A stretch of DNA of 64,000 nucleotides from NCBI GenBank assembly GCA_030077755.1, contig JAQJZZ010000021.1:682001-746000 (forward strand), in the 5' to 3' direction. Below are positions 58,504-64,000 of the stretch, in pieces. Each line of letters opens with the position of its first letter. The stretch's first letter is position 1. Under the pieces are notes generated by a model. It was not told the origin of the DNA and searched no databases. It was given only the letters and a program-made list of their open reading frames with translations. A program made the position numbers and the translations under genes. The stretch is from Filosporella fistucella (lineage: Eukaryota > Ascomycota > Leotiomycetes > Helotiales).

Positions 58504-59291
58504 TTAGATCCCACCTGCCATGATGAATAGAGCCCAACCTCCAAGTATTATGCCCATTCCTACAACTTTCACTGACAGGCTGGCTCCAGAACTCTTGTTG
58601 TTGGTCTGAGTTTGTGTGATATAAGCCTTGGTTCTTTATGTGAGGGGGTTGGACTTGGAAATTGATTAGTAGCTGACTTACACTAACAGTACCAGCGGCT
58701 GTGGCTGTAGCTGTAGCTGAAGCTGTAACTGTGGCTATAAGTTCTGCAACTATTTGTAATCAATATGTGTACTAGCAGGAGTGATCTTGCTATCTTAGTT
58801 AGAGTTGACATACAACTGGCACTTGCTTCGGAATCTGTGAGATACAATTGCAAGGCGACAGAGGAAGAGGTGGAGAGCCATAGGTCCCAGATAAACATCA
58901 GCAGCAATTCATAGAGCAAATGAACACTGAATAAAACCCCGGGATCATTGCCTACCTGTTCGATCCAGGCAACTCAGCTGAGAGCCAAGACATTCCACTT
59001 CAGATACCATATTAGCAACCACATTGGAGCAGTATGCTTCTAAATTCGTCGTTGCTGTCACGGGCCAAGACGATGATGAGCAATCTTTAGCGATGCTGCT
59101 TGACCATACAGCCTTCAAACGGATGTCAGTGAGCACAAATCCTATATGACCGGAGAGCGAAGATAAAATGCAGAACTTACTGCTGGGCACCCATGTATGA
59201 CACCAGTTGTTGGAATTGGAATAGCAGTTGTAACCGCATTTGTGCCGGTAATGGGAGGTCTTTGAACTTGACGAGCGGTGAGAGTTGCCAT
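58504..59291 (-). CDS. Small Cys-rich surface protein, array member 3
   Basis: Five short exons: 59291-59181, 59112-58956, 58834-58814, 58749-58682 and 58605-58504; 152 residues. Exon 1 ends GVIHGCPA; exon 2 gives AVWSSSIAKDCSSSSWPV and YCSNVVANMVSEVECLGSQL then SCLDRT, the same spacing as member 1. Exon 3 is only 21 nt (SEASAS). Exon 4 is an Ala/Thr run (ATVTASATATATAAGTVS), and exon 5 ends with the helix GMGIILGGWALFIMAGGI. All phases agree and each intron has usable signals, but five exons for 152 residues is unusual and the middle junctions need transcript support. Confidence 0.6.
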
Positions 59292-59940
59292 TGCGTTTGA
59301 CCAAAGAATGAGAATTACTTCAGCTGTATACAATCAAGTGTACCTTGACTCCAAGGAACGATGTGAATGTGAAGATAAAATATCATAAAGGGACATGGAG
59401 TAAATAAGTAAACCAACATGCTAAGAGCTCTCCATCAGATATTTGTTTGGCTCTCTCCTTCCACGGCATATTTTAAAGGCAAAAATGGCAAACAAACACC
59501 ACCCTTCATACGAGTTTAACGGGTAATTGAGGCTCTGCATCGGTATCATGCACTTTGTGTCACTCTTCTACGTGGAAAAGATTGCTTCAAGTGACACAGG
59601 CGTACAGAACCGCGAAACGGTCCAAGCATTGAAGGTCCAAAAGGGGTTTTTGCGGGAATTTACTTGCACATGGCATGTTTGTCAGGCTCAACCATACCCA
59701 CAATGGCAAATTAATCTTTGCTGCTCATGTTGCACTTGCGATGCTGCCTGGGATAGCATGGTAGAACAAGAGCAGAAATGGACAATCTGTGAGGGAGAAC
59801 TGAGGATCTGGATAGGCAAGCGTGGAAAAGCTGTAAGAGGAACATATTATATTAACACGCACGGAAGGCTCTTCCCACGCCCAGAACCCTGTATTACTTC
59901 CACATTAACCCGTTCAAACTCCAATACACATAGCTTCCAG
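59292..59940. other. Intergenic within the surface-protein array
   Basis: Promoter of member 3 and 3' flank of member 4. An open frame on the plus strand (59527-60066) is judged non-coding. Nothing else is seen. Confidence 0.4.
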
Positions 59941-60744
59941 TTAAATCCCTCCACCCAAACCCATCAAAATCCAACTTCCAACCAAAACACCCATCCCCAC
60001 TCCCGACAATGTGACTCTCCCAGCAACTCCCGTAGCACTTGCAATCGGACTCTGGGTGGCACTTGAACCAACCGATGCAACCGAGGTCTTGCTCTGTAAA
60101 GGTGTACTTGGAGAGCTCACCACAGTTCCATTGACCTTTACTGACGAGGAGATTGGGATAGATGAATGTATCGAGGTCGAGACAGGATGTGCTGATGTGG
60201 TGTAACCACCAGAGGCAGTTTTCGAACCACTATGATGGGCATCATGTGCAGAAGTAGATGCAGACCATGTGTATGGCATTGTAGAGTATTTGCTAGCAAT
60301 AGATGAATAAAGAGATGCTGATCCAGAAATTGCTGTGAAATCGCAGAGCTTGAGATCGGAGGCTAGATCTGCTGTGAATGCTGTGGAGGCATTAGAACGT
60401 GATGTATTTAAGTATGAGGGGGGCCTTCCACTTTGCAACAACACATGATGCGTGTGAGCCAATGCAAGCATCGATGGAGTAGCCTAAACTGATGAATGAG
60501 GAGCAGCATTCTGGGGTATCGGCTGTGCAGGGTGGCTTGAACGTAGTGGGACAGTGTTTGGTGCTGATGCTGTTCCATATCGACTGTGAGTGATCATGAA
60601 ATATCAGTCTCGCTTCAAATTATTTTTCACCACCGAAGTCGATATAATTACCTGAGAGCAGCCATAGTATTCGTAAACAGTAGTGTGCGATGTTGCAATC
60701 ACATAAGTGACGCTGTCTCCGTGATTGCCACTATGAGGCGACAT
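59941..60744 (-). CDS. Small Cys-rich surface protein, array member 4
   Basis: Exons 60744-60652, 60583-60445 (end uncertain) and 60371-59941, about 220 residues. Exon 1 ends TTVYEYYGCSQ; exon 2 reads SIWNSISTKHCPTTFKPPC, TADTPECCSSFISLGYSID and ACIGSHAS, matching member 1 position by position. Exon 3 gives ADLASDLKLCDFTAIS, a long Ser/Thr/His-rich linker, and the C-terminal helix GMGVLVGSWILMGLGGGI. The second donor in correct phase is the weak gtgttg at 60444, which would cost the Cys found in members 1 and 3; the better-looking donor at 60431 breaks the frame. This gene may be drifting or slightly mis-modelled. Confidence 0.58.
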
Positions 60745-61289
60745 TTTGTTACAGAGGAGCACGATATATACTCGGTATCAGCGCAAATGTCGGACGGCGA
60801 TATATCAAGAGGAAAGAAAACGAGCGTGGGATAAAATTATTAAGAAAGAGAATGAAGCCTTGCTTCAGCTTGGGGAATTTCAAGCTTTGTATCCTGCCAA
60901 TCCATACTCTGAACCTACCCCCTCCATCCGAATGGGGCTCCATGTAGTGTGAGACGACTTGCAGATTAATGGTGCAAACTGACTGGGCGAAAGTGATGAG
61001 GCTGAGATTGACAACGCGTCCTTCATGCCCGCTTCGGCGAACGTTTGTGCCACTCAGACGACTTGAAAAACGCACACCACGCTGTATCTGACATTCAACC
61101 AGTTATGTTGCGATAGAGGAGCACAAAATTATGGCCCCAAAGAGAATGAAATATATACCCTTGATTGAATTTGTCGCTGGCAGGATTCGGCCCCCAAATA
61201 CCGCCACCTGCACATTCAGCTCCAGCCCAATATGCAGCCAAGTTCTCAAACAAGTATGGACTGCTCTGATTGGAAGAAGCACTACAAAA
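60745..61289. other. Intergenic, array member 4 promoter
   Basis: 5' flank of array member 4 and 3' flank of the GH128 gene. No gene is recognised. Confidence 0.4.
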
Positions 61290-62292
61290 TCAGAAGAGCA
61301 AACCCTGTACAAGAAATACAGTGAGGGCACCAGCAAAAATCATCGGAATCCCGTAAACCCCCTGCCTTGTCCCACGCGAGGGAATATTCCCCGTCGCAGG
61401 CCCTCCCAAATACCAACTACCAATATCCGTTAACTGCCCCTTCGAAGTCAAAAATGTAGGGTTGGGTCCGACGTTACTCTTGTTTGAGCGGAAAGCTCCA
61501 AAGTAAGAGTAACGCTCGATCTTATTCGAGCTATCGAAGAGCTTCGCTGTTGAATTGAAGAAGCTCTGACTCAACTCTAGAGAAGCATGATCGTATGCAT
61601 ATTCAGTGATCCAGAAGGGGACCGAATTATTTTTCGGGATACTTTTGAACGTCAGTTATGATTCCACATCTGCAACAGGTTTGGGCAACTGACATCGCTG
61701 TGAAATTCGCTAGGAAGGCTTCTAGCTTGTCGAAACTACCGTAAAAATGTACCGGAAGAAAGTCTGGTTTGCAAGTCGAGCAAGCAACAAAAAAGTCCCT
61801 GAGCCAATCCAATCCCGTTTGCCAGGCGGCTATAGCAGGGAAACCGACTTTAATTCCCATGGACTGCAGAGGTGCGACTACTCTCTTCCACGCTTCAGCA
61901 GCGATTGCGACATCAATTTGCGAACCACCCCATTTGTAAGGCATATCTGGCTCGTTGAACGAGAGAACATGGGTGATGTTTCGACCACCCTTTACAAGTG
62001 CTGTCACAGTATCGAGGAAAGAATTATCCGATCCTGAAGTCGGTGCACCCCAAAGCATAGGAACAAATTCAAATTCGGATTGAGGTATTTTCGGGAAGGC
62101 CCCCGATGGCTGGGGACCGTAGTTGTAGTACCATGTCATGTCACTACCAGGACGCACCCAGATGTCGTTGTCATCTGGGAAATTGGGATCGGGAACGAAA
62201 ACGAGACCACGTTTAGATGAACGCTGAAATGTCGATTGAGCGATAGCAGAAGAGACAGTGAGGAGTATTAGTAAAGACTGTATTGCAAACAT
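61290..62292 (-). CDS. GH128-type glucanase, GPI-anchored
   Basis: Exons 62292-61694 and 61641-61290 (52-bp intron), 316 residues. Signal peptide MFAIQSLLILLTVSSAIA. The catalytic domain shows RGLVFVPDPNFPDDNDIWV, MTWYYNYGPQP, EFVPMLWG, HVLSFNEPDMPYKWGG (acid/base Glu of NEP), FLPVHFYGSF and FWITEYAYD (nucleophile Glu). This is the Asl1-like family assigned to GH128, endo-beta-1,3-glucanases. After NIPSRGTRQG a hydrophobic end (VYGIPMIFAGALTVFLVQG) suggests a GPI signal. The enzyme probably acts on the fungus's own wall beta-glucan. The donor is gtcagt. An in-frame ATG at 62325 adds 11 residues and would bury the signal peptide, so 62292 is preferred. Confidence 0.9.
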
Positions 62293-62981
62293 GATTGCGG
62301 ATGATAGTATATTTGGGAATGACAACGACGGGAAAACAGGGAAAGAATGCTAGGGGTTATGAAAATCCTCAGCAGCCACATTGGTGAAAACAAATTATTG
62401 ATAGAAGGAATATGACGGAGAGTTAATTTGATAACAGCCCTACTCGGACCTTTTTAATCGCTGGTGGAGATCATTGTGCGACATTTGGTCAGTCTTGCTT
62501 TTTCTGTCCAATTCGCCTGCCCAGCAAACGTTGAGGAAAGACGAGAAGACGAAATGCGAGAACTCAGCACTCATAACAAATATAGATGCAATGGGAGTGC
62601 TATACTTCTACAAGATAGAAAATGCAGGAGGATCCATCAATGACCACTAAAGACACAATACTGGAAACCGAATGTGACCCAACCACGCCGCCCCAAACTC
62701 CTCGCGGCGGCATCCAGTAGAATTAGAACGAAACGTAAAAGATCGGGAGTGATATATAATATAACGATACCGTTGAAGCTCAATTTCGAGAACCCTGAAA
62801 ATCAAGTATCCGGAAACCACATGAAAAAAGAAAACCGAGCCCCAACACGAGCGCCACTGAGTTTGCGAAATATAACTGAATACCTAACAAAGCCTCCGAC
62901 CATGTGTACCCCAATTATCGCAGCTACCACTTGTATCATCTTCTTTTTTTGCTTCTGGTTCGATGCTGGGCTACCCTCGGC
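62293..62981. other. Intergenic, with possible membrane-tail exon
   Basis: On the minus strand, 62975-62820 could encode a lysine stretch and TM helix (NQKQKKKMIQVVAAIIGVH) that may be an alternative last exon of the gene at the right edge. Otherwise nothing is seen. Confidence 0.3.
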
Positions 62982-64000
62982 TTAGTCCTGTTAACAGTAT
63001 AGCGAATATGGAGATGATAAATGACTTACAGTTTCCCATTCATCAAACACATTGATTGCTGCTCCACCTTGTAATTCGTTCACATCCCACTCGAACATCA
63101 AATTATCGAAAGCAGTTGCTCTGGCGATCTCCTGCGGTGTAAGCGGAACAATCGGATTTTTGCCACTGTGAATGAGAAGTCTCCCAGCAGCTGGGGCGGC
63201 AGGTTCACAGTGGCCACCAAGCGCTTCACTATTATAGCAAAACACACCCCCTTCGAAAGCGACAAAGTACTCGTCTTTGGTGAACGGATTTAGAGCTACA
63301 GAAAGCTTAACATAATTAGCAATGAGTTCGCGAATCTGAAGGTGCTAACTCACCACTGTTCTTTGCTTGCCTCCCACTCTTCCGTGATTTTTCAGATCCT
63401 TCAGGAGCGTCGGGTACTGAGATGGCACCCTGAGATGATCTAGAAGGCCGTCCGACTTCGACAATATCAAGCCACATCCATCAAGACCAAGGGCAACCAT
63501 CAAGATATCCCCGTGATGCATGTCCTCGACTTCGTCAGTGAGAGAGCAATTGACATTGGGGCAATGTATGCTATGGTCAGTTTTGATGTAGAAATCCTCT
63601 GGTCCGGAACCTATGGCGACTCGGATTGTGTTGCGCTTATCCTTGTCTACATCTTGAAGCAAATGATGCATTCGAATATGATGGGGCAAATCCCACACTA
63701 TCTTCATTAATGCTTTTTGGCCGACGGGCACACATATTTGTCTACTCACAGGCATCACCGCCCCCTTTGAAAAGTTCATAGGACATAGCAAAGTCACCTT
63801 GCTTGCCAATTGCTACTGAATGGAGCCTATTTAGATGACATCCTCGTCCGTGAAGGTGGCCCATCAAATTTCCAGGCAGTTTTTCAGAACTATCAACGTC
63901 AATTTTGGAATGGCAATCGCCACCTCGCAACTCACCATGTTCGATATTTGGGTGGTTTCCCTTTCTTTGGACTTTCGTCCATCCACAATACAAAGGCCCT
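62982..64000 (-). CDS. Unrecognised protein, partial at the window edge
   Basis: Readable exons, right to left: beyond 64000 to 63750, 63646-63354, 63305-63030, then a last exon starting near 62987. The introns are 103, 48 and about 42 bp and phases agree. Text includes LNRLHSVAIGKQGDFAMSYE, RNTIRVAIGSGPEDFYIKTD, DILMVALGLDGCGLILSKSD, LNPFTKDEYFVAFEGGVFCY and FDNLMFEWDVNELQGGAAIN. The recurring pattern of VAIG/VALG/VAFEG strands about 60 residues apart suggests a beta-propeller or lectin-like repeat fold, but I do not recognise a family. The end is uncertain: the first acceptor gives a stop after DEWETD; a later acceptor (gccgag) would add a lysine-rich segment and a TM helix. Confidence 0.55.

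Noticed and set aside
59527..60066. 179-codon plus-strand frame overlapping array member 4
   Set aside because: Its second half is antisense to the Ser/Thr-rich exon of array member 4; the first half shows no conserved features.

Overview
The window looks like a nuclear contig of a filamentous ascomycete (Pezizomycotina). Supporting this: genes are split by many introns of about 45-80 bp with gtaagt-like donors and ctaac/ctgac-like branch sites; fungal families are present (Zn2Cys6 regulator, CYP450, ATG7, Mx-like dynamin, MFS sugar porter, DUF3824 protein, GPI-anchored surface proteins); and decayed AT-rich sequence carries C-to-T type stop codons as expected from repeat-induced point mutation (RIP). 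Gene content fits a Leotiomycete (Botrytis/Sclerotinia relative), but that is an inference. All exon models below were joined by eye from reading frame, phase and splice signals.

Layout. 1-8.2 kb: C-terminus of a dynamin-like GTPase, a dual-specificity phosphatase, a P450 and a small-molecule methyltransferase reading away from each other, and a CorA-like membrane protein. 8.8-17.6 kb: a decayed island with an 851-bp TIR element, a GH39-like pseudogene, remnants of a membrane-protein gene, and a glutathione synthetase pseudogene split by a 3.06-kb hAT transposon whose 8-bp target duplication is still perfect. 18-21.3 kb: a PhyH-type dioxygenase, a SRPBCC protein and a DUF218 protein. 22-32 kb: a housekeeping block (mitochondrial PPR protein, ATG7 divergent from dCMP deaminase, mitochondrial S18 divergent from IMP3). 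32-43.4 kb: a secreted protein of unknown function, a 1013-aa DUF3824 protein with alternating glycine-zipper helices and RS-like linkers, and an unrecognised 1166-aa acidic protein. 43.4-47.7 kb: mostly non-coding DNA with two diverged duplications and a candidate 43-aa microprotein containing a 10-nt microexon.

47.7-62.3 kb is rich in cell-wall and carbohydrate functions: a GH5 glucanase, a Zn2Cys6 regulator divergent from an MFS alpha-glucoside-type transporter, an expansin-like protein, a tandem array of four diverged small C-terminally anchored proteins, and a GPI-anchored GH128 glucanase. The final gene runs off the right edge. The most unusual items are the four-gene surface-protein array, the microexon microprotein, and the hAT insertion in a RIP-like glutathione synthetase copy. 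Two genes in the wall-related block (regulator, expansin) each carry one single-base frameshift, which could be real inactivation or assembly error.
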